A DNA stretch of 64,000 nucleotides from Marinibacterium anthonyi (GTDB lineage Bacteria; Pseudomonadota; Alphaproteobacteria; Rhodobacterales; Rhodobacteraceae): contig CP031585.1 in assembly GCA_003217735.2 (NCBI GenBank), positions 5,163,501 to 5,227,500 on the forward strand. Direction: 5' to 3'. The translations under genes and the position numbers were made by a program. Below, one piece after another: positions 42,031-50,552 of this stretch. The notes beneath the pieces were generated by a model. The model was not told the DNA's origin, did not search any database, and worked only from the letters and a program-made list of their open reading frames with translations. How positions within the stretch are numbered: position 1 is the stretch's first letter; each line of letters starts with the position of its first letter.

Positions 42031-43428
42031 TTACGAGGGTTTCGTCATCAGGCCCTTCTCTTCCAGCTGGACAAGCGTTTCGTCCAGGGCCTTGGTGGCG
42101 CGTTCGATCAGCAGGTCGATTTCCCCTTCCGAGATCACCAGCGGCGGCGAAATGATCATCCGGTCGCCCACGTGGCGCATCACCAGGTTGTTGGCAAAGC
42201 ACCGTTCCCGGCAGATGAACCCGGCCGTGCCCGCATCCGCCGCAAACGCCGCGCGCGACGCCTTGTCCGGGGTCATCGCGATCGATCCCATCATGCCCAC
42301 GATCTTCGCCTCGCCCACCAGCGGGTGATCCGTCAGGCTCTCCCATTTCGCCTTCAGGTAGGGGCCGGTCTTCGTGGCCACCGTCTCGACGATCTTCTCT
42401 TCTTCCAGGATCCGCAGGTTCTCCAGCGCCACGGCCGCCGCCACCGGATGGCCCGAATAGGTGTAGCCATGGTTGAACTCGGTCCCGGCGATCACGCCGG
42501 CCACCTCGTCGGACACCACCGACCCGCCGATCGGCTGGTAGCCGGACGACAGCCCCTTGGCGATGGTCATGATGTCGGGCCGGATATCCACGGTCTGGCT
42601 GCCGAACCAGTTGCCCGTCCGCCCAAAGCCGCAGATCACCTCGTCGGCGATCAGCAGGATCTCGTGTTCGTCACAGATCCGCTGAATCTCGGGCCAGTAG
42701 GTGCTGGGCGGAATGATCACCCCGCCCGCGCCCTGGATCGGCTCGGCGATGAAGGCCGCGACCTTGTCTTCGCCCAGCTCCTTGATCGCCGCTTCCAGCT
42801 CCTTCGCGCGCATCAGGCCGAACTCTTCGGGCGTCATGTCACCGCCTTCGGCCCACCAGTTCGGCTGGCCGATGTGGTGGATCCCCGGGATCGGCATGCC
42901 GCCCTGCGCGTGCATGCCCACCATGCCGCCCAACGAACCCGAGCCCATCGACGACCCGTGGTAGGCATTCCAGCGCGAAATGATCACGGTCTTCTCGGGC
43001 TTGCCCTTCTGTTCCCAGTAGGTGCGGACCATGCGGATGTTGGTGTCGTTGGCCTCGGACCCCGATCCGGCGAAGAAGACATTGTTCAAATCGCCCGGCG
43101 CCAGTTCCGCGATCTTCTGGGCCAGCGCGATGGCCGGCACGTGGGTCGTTTGAAAGAAGGTGTTGTAATACGGCAGTTCCTTCATCTGGCGCGCCGCCAC
43201 CTCGGCCAGTTCCTCGCGCCCGTAGCCGATGTTCACGCACCACAGCCCGGCCATCCCATCCAGGATCTCGTTGCCTTCGCTGTCGGTCAGCCAGACGCCG
43301 TTCGCCCGTGTGATCACACGCGCGCCCTTGGCGGCCAGGCCGGACCCTTGGGTGAACGGATGCATGTGATGCGCGGCGTCCAGAGCCTGCAGCTCGGACG
43401 TGGGCATGTGGTTGGTGATGACGGACAT
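42031..43428 (-). CDS. spuC: putrescine/polyamine-pyruvate aminotransferase (class III), SpuC type
   Basis: A 465-residue class-III PLP transaminase. The N-terminus (LDAAHHMHPFTQGSGLAAKG) and GVWLTDSEGNEILDGMAGLW, WCVNIGYGREELAEVA, FFAGSGSEANDTNIRMVR, RWNAYHGSSMGSGSLGGM, PGIHHIGQPNWWAEGGDM, ADEVICGFGRTGNWFGSQ and MTIAKGLSSGYQPIGG (PLP lysine in AKG) follow Pseudomonas SpuC closely. It moves the amino group of putrescine or related diamines to pyruvate. Its position in a cluster with a GntR regulator, potFGHI and a PuuB-like oxidase supports a polyamine role. ATG 43428 is preferred, with GGAG upstream. Confidence 0.9.
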   Translation of the reverse strand: MSVITNHMPTSELQALDAAHHMHPFTQGSGLAAKGARVITRANGVWLTDSEGNEILDGMAGLWCVNIGYGREELAEVAARQMKELPYYNTFFQTTHVPAIALAQKIAELAPGDLNNVFFAGSGSEANDTNIRMVRTYWEQKGKPEKTVIISRWNAYHGSSMGSGSLGGMVGMHAQGGMPIPGIHHIGQPNWWAEGGDMTPEEFGLMRAKELEAAIKELGEDKVAAFIAEPIQGAGGVIIPPSTYWPEIQRICDEHEILLIADEVICGFGRTGNWFGSQTVDIRPDIMTIAKGLSSGYQPIGGSVVSDEVAGVIAGTEFNHGYTYSGHPVAAAVALENLRILEEEKIVETVATKTGPYLKAKWESLTDHPLVGEAKIVGMMGSIAMTPDKASRAAFAADAGTAGFICRERCFANNLVMRHVGDRMIISPPLVISEGEIDLLIERATKALDETLVQLEEKGLMTKPS

Positions 43429-43465
43429 GGCGGACTCCAACATTCAGGGGGTTGGCGACAGAATA

Positions 43466-43473
43466 TGATCAAA
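43466..43473. promoter_or_regulatory. TGATCAAA site upstream of spuC (candidate GntR operator half)
   Basis: TGATCAAA in an AT-rich 24-bp stretch 38 bp upstream of the spuC start codon. The same octamer occurs at 44294-44301 upstream of potF. Both flank the gntR gene, and TGATCA is palindromic. The link to the GntR protein is a guess from position. Confidence 0.3.
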
Positions 43474-43513
43474 TTTTTCGGAGTCAATCCGCACCTGCCG
43501 AATCGCCGCTTTG

Positions 43514-44197
43514 TCACACCTGGGCGGCGCCCTCTTCCAGCACGGCAAGCACCTGGCTCATGCCTTCCGCGATGTCGTGGCGCATCGCCTCGGATGCGGC
43601 TTCCGGATCGCCCGCCTCGAGCGCGGCCAGGATCTCGCGGTGGCGGTCCGGCAGGTTCAGCGTGCCGAAACGACCGCAGACCACCCGCAGCGACGGGCCA
43701 AAGCGCAGCCACAGGCGCGCCACCGTCTGGGCCAGGATCGGCGCCCCGGCAGAGTCGTACAGCCGTTCGTGAAAGCGATGGTTCTGGCGCAGGTATCCGG
43801 CGATGTCGCCCTCGGATATCGCGGTGTCCAGCGCGCCATCCGCCTGGCGCAGATCGGCAATCACGTCGGGCGTACAGACCAAGCAGGCACGGCGAGTCAG
43901 TTCCGGTTCGATCTGGCAGCGCAGAAAGAGAATCTCTTCCACATTCGACCGGTCCAGCACCGGCACGGATACCCGCCGGTTGCCCTGAAAGATCAGCCCG
44001 CCATCGGAGGTCATCCGGCGAATCGCCTCGCGCACGGGGGTCATCCCGGCGCCGAGTTCTGAAATCAGCCCCTGGATCGTGACCGGCTGGCCCGGACGCA
44101 GGTCGCCGTACAGCACACGCGACCGCAGCGCCCGGTAAACGCGTTCATGTTCCGGCGCTTCCGCCGGGACGGTAGAGATCGCTGCCTTTTCGTTCAT
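43514..44197 (-). CDS. GntR-family (FadR/VanR-type) transcriptional regulator
   Basis: 227 residues. The N-terminal winged helix reads HERVYRALRSRVLYGDLRPG, then SELGAGMTPVREAIRRMTSD; the helical FCD effector domain (about 90-215) reads EEILFLRCQIEPELTRRA, then HRFHERLYDSAGAPILAQTV. The histidines and aspartates of that domain often bind a metal and a carboxylate ligand. It lies between spuC and the divergent potFGHI operon, so it likely controls this polyamine cluster. The start is uncertain: ATG 44197 is used, and ATG 44221 is possible. Confidence 0.88.
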   Translation of the reverse strand: MNEKAAISTVPAEAPEHERVYRALRSRVLYGDLRPGQPVTIQGLISELGAGMTPVREAIRRMTSDGGLIFQGNRRVSVPVLDRSNVEEILFLRCQIEPELTRRACLVCTPDVIADLRQADGALDTAISEGDIAGYLRQNHRFHERLYDSAGAPILAQTVARLWLRFGPSLRVVCGRFGTLNLPDRHREILAALEAGDPEAASEAMRHDIAEGMSQVLAVLEEGAAQV

Positions 44198-44293
44198 CAC
44201 TGGTCCGGGGCCCTGCCTCATTCTTCGTCAACGCCGCTTGCGCAGGCGTCTGTGCCATGGAAACATAGTTGAGGTGCGTTCCAAAGCGCAACT

Positions 44294-44301
44294 TGATCAA
44301 A
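44294..44301. promoter_or_regulatory. TGATCAAA site upstream of potF (candidate GntR operator half)
   Basis: Part of ACTTGATCAAAAACC, with the palindrome TTGATCAA at 44293-44300, 48 bp before the potF start codon. It matches the octamer upstream of spuC. Confidence 0.3.
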
Positions 44302-44348
44302 AACCGACAGGCCGGGACCAAACCCGGATCCGTCATGGGGAGTACGAC

Positions 44349-45431
44349 ATGAAACTTCATGCTCTGACGCTGACCGCCATCGCAGCGCTGGCCACCGCCG
44401 CCAGCGCCGAGGAGGTCCGGGTCTACAACTGGTCCGACTATATCGACGAAGCGCTGCTTGAGAAGTTCGAGACCGAAACCGGGATCGACCTGATCTACGA
44501 CGTGTTCGACAGCAACGAACTGCTGGAGACCAAGATGCTGGCCGGCGGGTCGGGCTATGACGTGGTGGTCCCCACCGGCACCTTCCTGCAGCGCCAGATC
44601 ATGGCCGGCGCCTTCCAGAAGCTCGACAAGTCGAAGCTGCCCAACCTGGACAACATGTGGGACGCCATCGAAGAACGCACCGCACAATACGATCCGGACA
44701 ATGAATATTCCATCAACTACATGTGGGGCACCACGGGCCTTGGCGTGAATGTCGGCAAGGTCCAGGAGATCCTGGGCGAGGACGCGCCGCTGAACTCCAT
44801 GGAACTGGTGCTGAACCCCGAGAACATGGAAAAGCTGGCCGCCTGCGGCGTGCAGTTCCTGGACGCGCCGACCGAAATCATCCCGATGGCGCTGAAATAC
44901 ATCGGCGAAGACCCCGACAGCCACGACCCCGACGTGATCGCCAAGGTCGAACCGGTGCTGATGGCCGTGCGCCCCTACATCCAGAAGTTCCACAGCTCGG
45001 AATACATCAACGCGCTGGCGAATGGCGACATCTGCGTCGCCGTGGGCTGGTCGGGCGACGTGCTGCAGGCGCGCGACCGCGCGGCCGAGGCCGACAACGG
45101 CAACGAGATCGCGTATTACCCGTTCAAGGAAGGCGCCCTGATGTGGTTCGACCAGATGGCGATCCCCGTCGATGCCCCGAACCCGGACGGCGCGCACAAG
45201 TTCCTGAACTTCATCATGGACGCCCAGAACATGGCGGCCGCGTCGAACTATGTCTATTACGCCAACGGCAACCTGGCGAGCCAGGAGTACCTGAACGAGG
45301 ACGTGATCGGCGATCCGGCCATCTATCCCGACGAAGAGACGCTGGAAAACCTTTACACCGTGACACCCTATGAACCCAAGGTGCAGCGGACCGTCACGCG
45401 TCTGTGGACCAAGATCAAGTCGGGCGTCTGA
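44349..45431 (+). CDS. potF: putrescine-binding periplasmic protein
   Basis: 360 residues. Signal peptide MKLHALTLTAIAALATAASA. The mature protein begins EEVRVYNWSDYIDEALLEKF, the classic PotF/PotD start, followed by YDVFDSNELLETKMLAGGSG, YDVVVPTGTFLQRQ, YMWGTTGLGVNVGKV and AVGWSGDVLQARDRAAEA. Tryptophan and acidic residues in these segments bind the diamine in PotF. It is the first gene of potFGHI and is divergent from gntR. Confidence 0.93.
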   Translation: MKLHALTLTAIAALATAASAEEVRVYNWSDYIDEALLEKFETETGIDLIYDVFDSNELLETKMLAGGSGYDVVVPTGTFLQRQIMAGAFQKLDKSKLPNLDNMWDAIEERTAQYDPDNEYSINYMWGTTGLGVNVGKVQEILGEDAPLNSMELVLNPENMEKLAACGVQFLDAPTEIIPMALKYIGEDPDSHDPDVIAKVEPVLMAVRPYIQKFHSSEYINALANGDICVAVGWSGDVLQARDRAAEADNGNEIAYYPFKEGALMWFDQMAIPVDAPNPDGAHKFLNFIMDAQNMAAASNYVYYANGNLASQEYLNEDVIGDPAIYPDEETLENLYTVTPYEPKVQRTVTRLWTKIKSGV

Positions 45432-45489
45432 TGCCCAGTCGGCCGGGGCGGCCCACCCGCCCCGGCCAACACCTGCCGGAGTACCCGAT

Positions 45490-46611
45490 TTGACCCAGCA
45501 AGTCTTTGCGCCCTGGACCGATCCGGCGGCCAAGCCCCTGATCCGCTTCAAGAACGTCACCAAACGCTTCGGCACGTTCACCGCCATCGAGAACCTGTCG
45601 CTGGATATCTACGAGCGTGAATTCTTTGCGCTGCTCGGCCCGTCGGGCTGCGGCAAGACGACGATGATGCGCATGCTGGCCGGGTTCGAGGACCCGACGG
45701 AAGGCAGCATCGAGCTGTCAGGCGAGGATATCGTCGCCGTGCCGCCCAACAAGCGCGCCGTGAACATGATGTTCCAGTCCTACGCGCTGTTTCCGCACCT
45801 GAGCGTGCGGGAAAACATCGCCTTCGGGCTCAAGCGCGAAGGCAAACCCAAGGACGAGGTCCACGCCCGCGTCGAAGAGATGCTGCGCCTGGTCCAGCTG
45901 CAGAAATTCGCCTCGCGCAAGCCGCACCAGATCTCGGGCGGTCAGCGCCAGCGGGTGGCCCTGGCCCGGTCGCTTGCCAAGGCCCCAAAGCTCCTTCTTC
46001 TGGATGAACCGCTTGGCGCGCTGGACAAGAAGCTGCGCGAAGAGACCCAGTTCGAACTGATGGACATCCAGGAGAAGACCGGCACCACCTTCGTCATCGT
46101 CACCCACGACCAGGAAGAGGCGATGACCGTCGCATCGCGCATCGCGGTGATGAAGGACGGCGAATTGATGCAGGTCGCCACGCCGTCGCAAATCTACGAG
46201 AACCCCAATTCCCGCTATGTGGCCGATTTCATCGGCGACGTGACGATCCTGGAAGGCAAGGCGACCCAACTGGACGGCGCCTATGAAATCCACTGGGCCG
46301 AGGGCCAGCCGCCGCTTAGGTCGAAATCGCCGCTGAGCCTGGTCGACGGCGCCGCCTGCCACATCGCCATCCGACCCGAAAAGGTCGAGATCCACGGCGA
46401 CCGGCCCCGCGACGACAATGTCCTGCAGGGCAAGGTGATCGACATCGGCTACCTTGGCAACATCTCGACCTACCACGTGGAACTGGCCAACGGTCAGATC
46501 ATCCGCGCCCAGAACTTCAACACGGAACGCGACACGCGCCGGGCCTTCACCTGGAACGACGAGGTCTGGGTGAACTGGACCGAAAACTGCGCCGTGTTGC
46601 TGGATCACTGA
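45490..46611 (+). CDS. potG: putrescine ABC transporter ATP-binding protein
   Basis: 373 residues. An N-terminal extension (MTQQVFAPWTDPAAKPLIRF) precedes the ATPase: LGPSGCGKTTMMRMLAGFED, MFQSYALFPHLSVREN, QISGGQRQRVALARSLA, LLLLDEPLGALDKK and FVIVTHDQEEAMTVASR. A TOBE domain closes the protein. The start is TTG at 45490, with CCGGAG at good spacing; the nearest in-frame ATG would cut into the conserved core. Downstream, potH begins one base after the stop codon. Confidence 0.92.
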   Translation: MTQQVFAPWTDPAAKPLIRFKNVTKRFGTFTAIENLSLDIYEREFFALLGPSGCGKTTMMRMLAGFEDPTEGSIELSGEDIVAVPPNKRAVNMMFQSYALFPHLSVRENIAFGLKREGKPKDEVHARVEEMLRLVQLQKFASRKPHQISGGQRQRVALARSLAKAPKLLLLDEPLGALDKKLREETQFELMDIQEKTGTTFVIVTHDQEEAMTVASRIAVMKDGELMQVATPSQIYENPNSRYVADFIGDVTILEGKATQLDGAYEIHWAEGQPPLRSKSPLSLVDGAACHIAIRPEKVEIHGDRPRDDNVLQGKVIDIGYLGNISTYHVELANGQIIRAQNFNTERDTRRAFTWNDEVWVNWTENCAVLLDH

Positions 46612-46612
46612 G

Positions 46613-47494
46613 ATGCGGCGTTTTCTCCTCATCGCGTTTCCCTACGCCTGGCTGCTGGCGCTGTTCCTGATCCCCTTCGCCATCGTGCTGAAGATCTCGC
46701 TGTCGGACGTGGCGCTGGCCCGCCCGCCCTACATGCCGCAGTTTTCCTGGGACGAAGGCATCGGCGCCTTCATCCGCGAACTCGATTTCGAGAATTTCGT
46801 CTTCCTGACGACCGATTCCCTGTACTGGAAAGCCTACCTGTCGTCGCTGCAGATCGCGCTGATCTCGACCGTGCTGACGCTGTTCGTGGGCTATCCCATC
46901 GCCTATGGCATGGCCCGCGCGCCCGAAGCCTGGCGGCCGACGCTGATGATGCTGGTCATCCTGCCGTTCTGGACGTCGTTCCTGATCCGGGTCTACGCGT
47001 GGCGCGGGATCCTCAGCCAGGAAGGTTATCTGAACCAGGTGCTGCTGTGGCTGGGCGTGATCCATGAACCGCTGACGATCCTGAACACCAACATCGCCGT
47101 CTACATCGGCGTGGTCTACACCTACCTGCCCTTCATGATCCTGCCGATCTATGCCGCGCTGGAAAAGCTCGACGCGTCGCTGATCGAGGCGGCCGAGGAC
47201 CTGGGATGTTCGCGGGCCTCGGCCTTCTGGCTGGTGACGATCCCGCTGTCGCGGCCCGGCATCGTGGCCGGCTGCTTCCTGGTCTTCATCCCGACGCTGG
47301 GCGAATTCGTCATCCCGTCGCTTCTGGGCGGATCGGGCACGCTGATGATCGGCAAGGTGTTGTGGGAGGAATTCTTCAACAACCGCGACTGGCCTGTGGC
47401 GTCCGCCGTGGCGATCATCCTGCTGCTGATCCTGGTCGTTCCCATCGTTCTGTTCCAGAAGAACCAGCAACGCCAGGCGGAGGCCGACACATGA
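46613..47494 (+). CDS. potH: putrescine ABC transporter permease
   Basis: A 293-residue membrane protein with six helices. The N-terminal MRRFLLIAFPYAWLLALFLI and the periplasmic loop LARPPYMPQFSWDEGIGAFI are PotH-like. The coupling EAA loop is ASLIEAAEDLGCSRASAFWL, followed by PLSRPGIVAGCFLVFIPTLG. It pairs with PotI, whose gene overlaps its end by 4 bp. Confidence 0.93.
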   Translation: MRRFLLIAFPYAWLLALFLIPFAIVLKISLSDVALARPPYMPQFSWDEGIGAFIRELDFENFVFLTTDSLYWKAYLSSLQIALISTVLTLFVGYPIAYGMARAPEAWRPTLMMLVILPFWTSFLIRVYAWRGILSQEGYLNQVLLWLGVIHEPLTILNTNIAVYIGVVYTYLPFMILPIYAALEKLDASLIEAAEDLGCSRASAFWLVTIPLSRPGIVAGCFLVFIPTLGEFVIPSLLGGSGTLMIGKVLWEEFFNNRDWPVASAVAIILLLILVVPIVLFQKNQQRQAEADT

Positions 47495-48309
47495 ACCGCC
47501 TGTCCTCCTTCAACGTCGTCTCGCTGACGCTGGGATTTGCCTTCCTCTACATCCCGATGCTGATCCTCATCGTCTACAGCTTCAACGAAAGCCAGCTGGT
47601 CACCGTCTGGGCCGGCTTTTCGACCAAGTGGTACGGCGAGCTGGCGCACAACGAGGCCTTCCTGGATGCCGCGTGGGTAACCCTGCGCGTCGGCTTCTTC
47701 TCGTCGACGCTGGCGACCGTTCTGGGCACCATGGCCGCCTACGTGCTGGTGCGCGGCGGGCGGTTCACCGGGCGCACGCTGTTTTCCGGCATGGTCTACG
47801 CGCCGCTGGTGATGCCCGAAGTCATCACCGGCCTGTCGCTGTTGCTGCTGTTCATCGGCATCGGGCTTGACCGCGGGATCCTGACCATCGTGTTGGCGCA
47901 TACGACGTTTTCCATGTGCTACGTCTCGGTCGTCGTGTCATCGCGCCTGGTGACCTTTGACAAGTCGCTGGAAGAGGCCGCGCTGGATCTGGGGTGTTCG
48001 CCCGCCGAGGCCTTCCGCCTTGTGACCCTGCCGATCATCGCGCCCGCCGTGGTGTCCGGCTGGCTCCTGGCCTTTACCCTGTCGCTGGACGACCTCGTGA
48101 TCGCCTCCTTCACCTCCGGCCCCTCGGCCACGACGCTACCGATCAAGATCTTCTCGGCCGTCCGCCTGGGCGTCACGCCCGAGATCAACGCGCTGTCGAC
48201 CATCATGATCGGCATCGTGACCGTGGGCGTCATCATCGCCTCGATCACGACGAAACGCGCCCGTGTCCGCGCCGAGGCGGACGAAAGACTGGCTCAACGC
48301 ACTGCATGA
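47491..48309 (+). CDS. potI: putrescine ABC transporter permease
   Basis: A 272-residue membrane protein with six helices. FLYIPMLILIVYSFNESQLV is the typical first helix, and WAGFSTKWYGELAHNEAFLD the PotI/PotC periplasmic signature. The coupling loop is SLEEAALDLGCSPAEAFRLV, followed by FTLSLDDLVIASFTSGPSAT. Its end overlaps the start of the FAD oxidoreductase gene by 4 bp, tying uptake to catabolism. Confidence 0.93.
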   Translation: MNRLSSFNVVSLTLGFAFLYIPMLILIVYSFNESQLVTVWAGFSTKWYGELAHNEAFLDAAWVTLRVGFFSSTLATVLGTMAAYVLVRGGRFTGRTLFSGMVYAPLVMPEVITGLSLLLLFIGIGLDRGILTIVLAHTTFSMCYVSVVVSSRLVTFDKSLEEAALDLGCSPAEAFRLVTLPIIAPAVVSGWLLAFTLSLDDLVIASFTSGPSATTLPIKIFSAVRLGVTPEINALSTIMIGIVTVGVIIASITTKRARVRAEADERLAQRTA

Positions 48310-49634
48310 AACACATATTTCCTGACTACACCTATGGCCCGGGTCCCCGGGCCAATTGCTGGTGGGACCAGACCATCGCCGCCCCCGACTGGCCCGCCTT
48401 CGATGGCGAAGCGCGCTGCGACGTGGCGATCGTCGGCGGCGGCTTCACCGGCATCACCGCGGCCCTGCGCCTGGCGGACGCCGGGCTGTCGGTCACCGTC
48501 CTTGAAGCCGGCGCGCCGGGCTTCGGCGCCTCGGGGCGCAACGGCGGGTTCTGCTGCCTGGGCGGCGGCAAGATCAAGAACGCCGACCTGACCCGCCAGT
48601 TCGGAAACGAGGGGCGCAAGCATTACCGCGCCACCGAAGTCGCGGCGATCCACTTCGTCGCCGGCCAGCTTGACCGCTACGGAATCGACGCCGACACCCA
48701 TTCGAACGGCGAAACCATGCTGGCCCACAACCCGCGCGTCGCCCGTGGCTTCGACGCCGACGCCCGGATCGTTGCCGAGGATTACGGGGTCGAGGCCCAG
48801 GTTCATTCGGCCGCCGACCTGCCGGGGCTGGGCCTGACCACCTCCGACGCCCATGGTGCGATCACGGTGCCGGTGGGCTTCGGCCTCAACCCCCGGAAAT
48901 ACCTGTTCGGTGTCGCCGCCGCCGCGCAGGCGGTCGGCGCGCGGCTGTGCAGTGACAGCCAGGTGACGGCGATCGAACCGCAGGGGGACGGCCATCTGTT
49001 GCGCACCGCCCGGGGCACCCTGCGTGCCGACCGTGTGATCATCGCCACCAACGGCTATTCCAGCGAAGACCTTCCCGACTGGCTTGCCGCGCGCTACATG
49101 CCGGCGCAATCCAGCGTTCTGGTCACCCGTCCGATGACGCCCGCCGAACTGGACGCGCAGGGCTGGACCAGCCCGCAGATGACCTACGACAGCCGCAACC
49201 TGCTGCATTATTTCCGCCTGATGCCGGACAACCGGATGATCTTCGGCATGCGCGGCGGGATCCTGTCCTCGGCCCGGGTCGATGCGCTGGCGCTGCAACG
49301 GGTCCGGCACGATTTCGAAGCGATGTTCCCCGCCTGGCGTCACGTCGAAACACCCTTCGGCTGGTCCGGAATGGTCTGCCTGGCCCGCAACCAGACGCCC
49401 TATATCGGTCCGGTCCCCGGCCGCCCCGGCCTTTACGCCTCGCTCGCCTATCATGGCAACGGCGTCGCCATGGGGTCCTTCGCCGGGCACCTGATCGCCG
49501 GAGAGCTGCTCGGCTCGGCCCGGGAAACCATCCCGGCCGCGATGCGCCGCCCAATGACGCGGTTTCCCTTCGGTCCCTATCGGCGCATCCTCGTGCCGCC
49601 AGTTTACCTGAGCATGAAGCTGGCCGACCTCTGA
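48306..49634 (+). CDS. FAD-dependent amine oxidoreductase, PuuB-like
   Basis: A 442-residue DAO-family flavoprotein. The dinucleotide-binding motif VAIVGGGFTGITAALRLAD with E at the end of strand 2 (TVLEAG) is followed by GFGASGRNGGFCCLGGGKI, which is PuuB/glycine-oxidase-like. The C-terminal half has LLHYFRLMPDNRMIFGMRGG, GWSGMVCLARNQTPYIGP and LAYHGNGVAMGSFAGHLIAG. PuuB oxidises gamma-glutamylputrescine; with no glutamylputrescine synthetase (puuA) in view, direct oxidation of another polyamine derivative is equally possible. It is translationally coupled to potI. Confidence 0.85.
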   Translation: MKHIFPDYTYGPGPRANCWWDQTIAAPDWPAFDGEARCDVAIVGGGFTGITAALRLADAGLSVTVLEAGAPGFGASGRNGGFCCLGGGKIKNADLTRQFGNEGRKHYRATEVAAIHFVAGQLDRYGIDADTHSNGETMLAHNPRVARGFDADARIVAEDYGVEAQVHSAADLPGLGLTTSDAHGAITVPVGFGLNPRKYLFGVAAAAQAVGARLCSDSQVTAIEPQGDGHLLRTARGTLRADRVIIATNGYSSEDLPDWLAARYMPAQSSVLVTRPMTPAELDAQGWTSPQMTYDSRNLLHYFRLMPDNRMIFGMRGGILSSARVDALALQRVRHDFEAMFPAWRHVETPFGWSGMVCLARNQTPYIGPVPGRPGLYASLAYHGNGVAMGSFAGHLIAGELLGSARETIPAAMRRPMTRFPFGPYRRILVPPVYLSMKLADL

Positions 49635-49704
49635 AGAGACCCTCCCTGATCCCGCCCTTTGTCCAACGCCGACAAAGCCTGCGCGTCGCGGGGTGATCGC
49701 GGAT

Positions 49705-49729
49705 GGCCAGGGGCGGCTGGCCCCTGGCC
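49705..49729. terminator. hairpin between the PuuB-like gene and flgD
   Basis: A perfect 10-bp stem GGCCAGGGGC-(GGCTG)-GCCCCTGGCC in the 178-bp convergent gap between the PuuB-like gene and flgD. No T-run follows. The rest of the gap shows nothing gene-like. Confidence 0.6.
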
Positions 49730-49812
49730 GGATACGGCTTCCTGGTGCGGTCGAATACCGTCCACACCACGCGGATCCGGCGCCGCCCGCCCAGGCGATG
49801 CGGCGCACAGGT

Positions 49813-50544
49813 TCAGACTTCGCTCGGCGTCGGGGTGGTGACCGGCGGCGCCGCCGTTTCATCCCCCGGCTTGCGCAGGCCCGTGATGGCCGCCGTCGCA
49901 ATGGGTATCCCACCCTTGAGAACGACCACCGTCTGCCCACCAATGGACTGGGCCTCGAGAATCTCGGAATAGGTGCTGGCCGGTTCGTCGAGCAGTTTCT
50001 CGTCGTCCGCCCAGCTTTCCACTTTGAAGGTATAGATCCCGTCGGGCAGTTGCTCGCCACTCGAATTCATGCCGTCCCAATCCACCGGGTCCGCAGAAAC
50101 GGGCAGAACCTGGCGGTCGACCTCATTGCCATCCTCGTCGTAGACGACAAGGAAGACCGTGTCGGACGCGGCAGCAGGGTTCGGCGTCACGGTGATCGGC
50201 GTTCCGTCGAAATAAGCCCCGGCATAACTGCGCGCCTCCAGCCCGATCATGCCGGACAGCAGCTCCATGTTCGTGGTCGCGACCTGCGCCTGCACGATGG
50301 ACAGGTTTTCGTTGGTCAGAACCTGCTGTTCAACCATCGAAAACTGCGCCAACTGCGCCGCATACTCCGACGAATCCAGCGGTTCGAGCGGATCCTGGTA
50401 CCTGGCCTGGGCCGTGAGCATCTTCAGGAAGGTCTCGAAATCCGACGACAGGGTTGCCTCGGATGTCGTCGTCGCCGTGTTGTTCGCGGCCGATGACGGG
50501 GGGGTGGCCAGGGAATAGGCCGACGAAGTGGCAAGATCGCTCAT
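49813..50544 (-). CDS. flgD: flagellar hook assembly (cap) protein FlgD
   Basis: 243 residues. The N-terminal FlgD motif is DFETFLKMLTAQARYQDPLE, then SSEYAAQLAQFSMVEQQ. The middle and C-terminal part forms the FlgD Ig/tudor-like region (PDGIYTFKVESWADDEKLLD). FlgD caps the growing hook and directs FlgE polymerisation. The N-terminus is Ser/Thr/Ala-rich, as usual for an exported protein. It lies 8 bp downstream of fliK, its partner in hook-length control. Confidence 0.9.
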   Translation of the reverse strand: MSDLATSSAYSLATPPSSAANNTATTTSEATLSSDFETFLKMLTAQARYQDPLEPLDSSEYAAQLAQFSMVEQQVLTNENLSIVQAQVATTNMELLSGMIGLEARSYAGAYFDGTPITVTPNPAAASDTVFLVVYDEDGNEVDRQVLPVSADPVDWDGMNSSGEQLPDGIYTFKVESWADDEKLLDEPASTYSEILEAQSIGGQTVVVLKGGIPIATAAITGLRKPGDETAAPPVTTPTPSEV

Positions 50545-50552
50545 GTGAGTTC

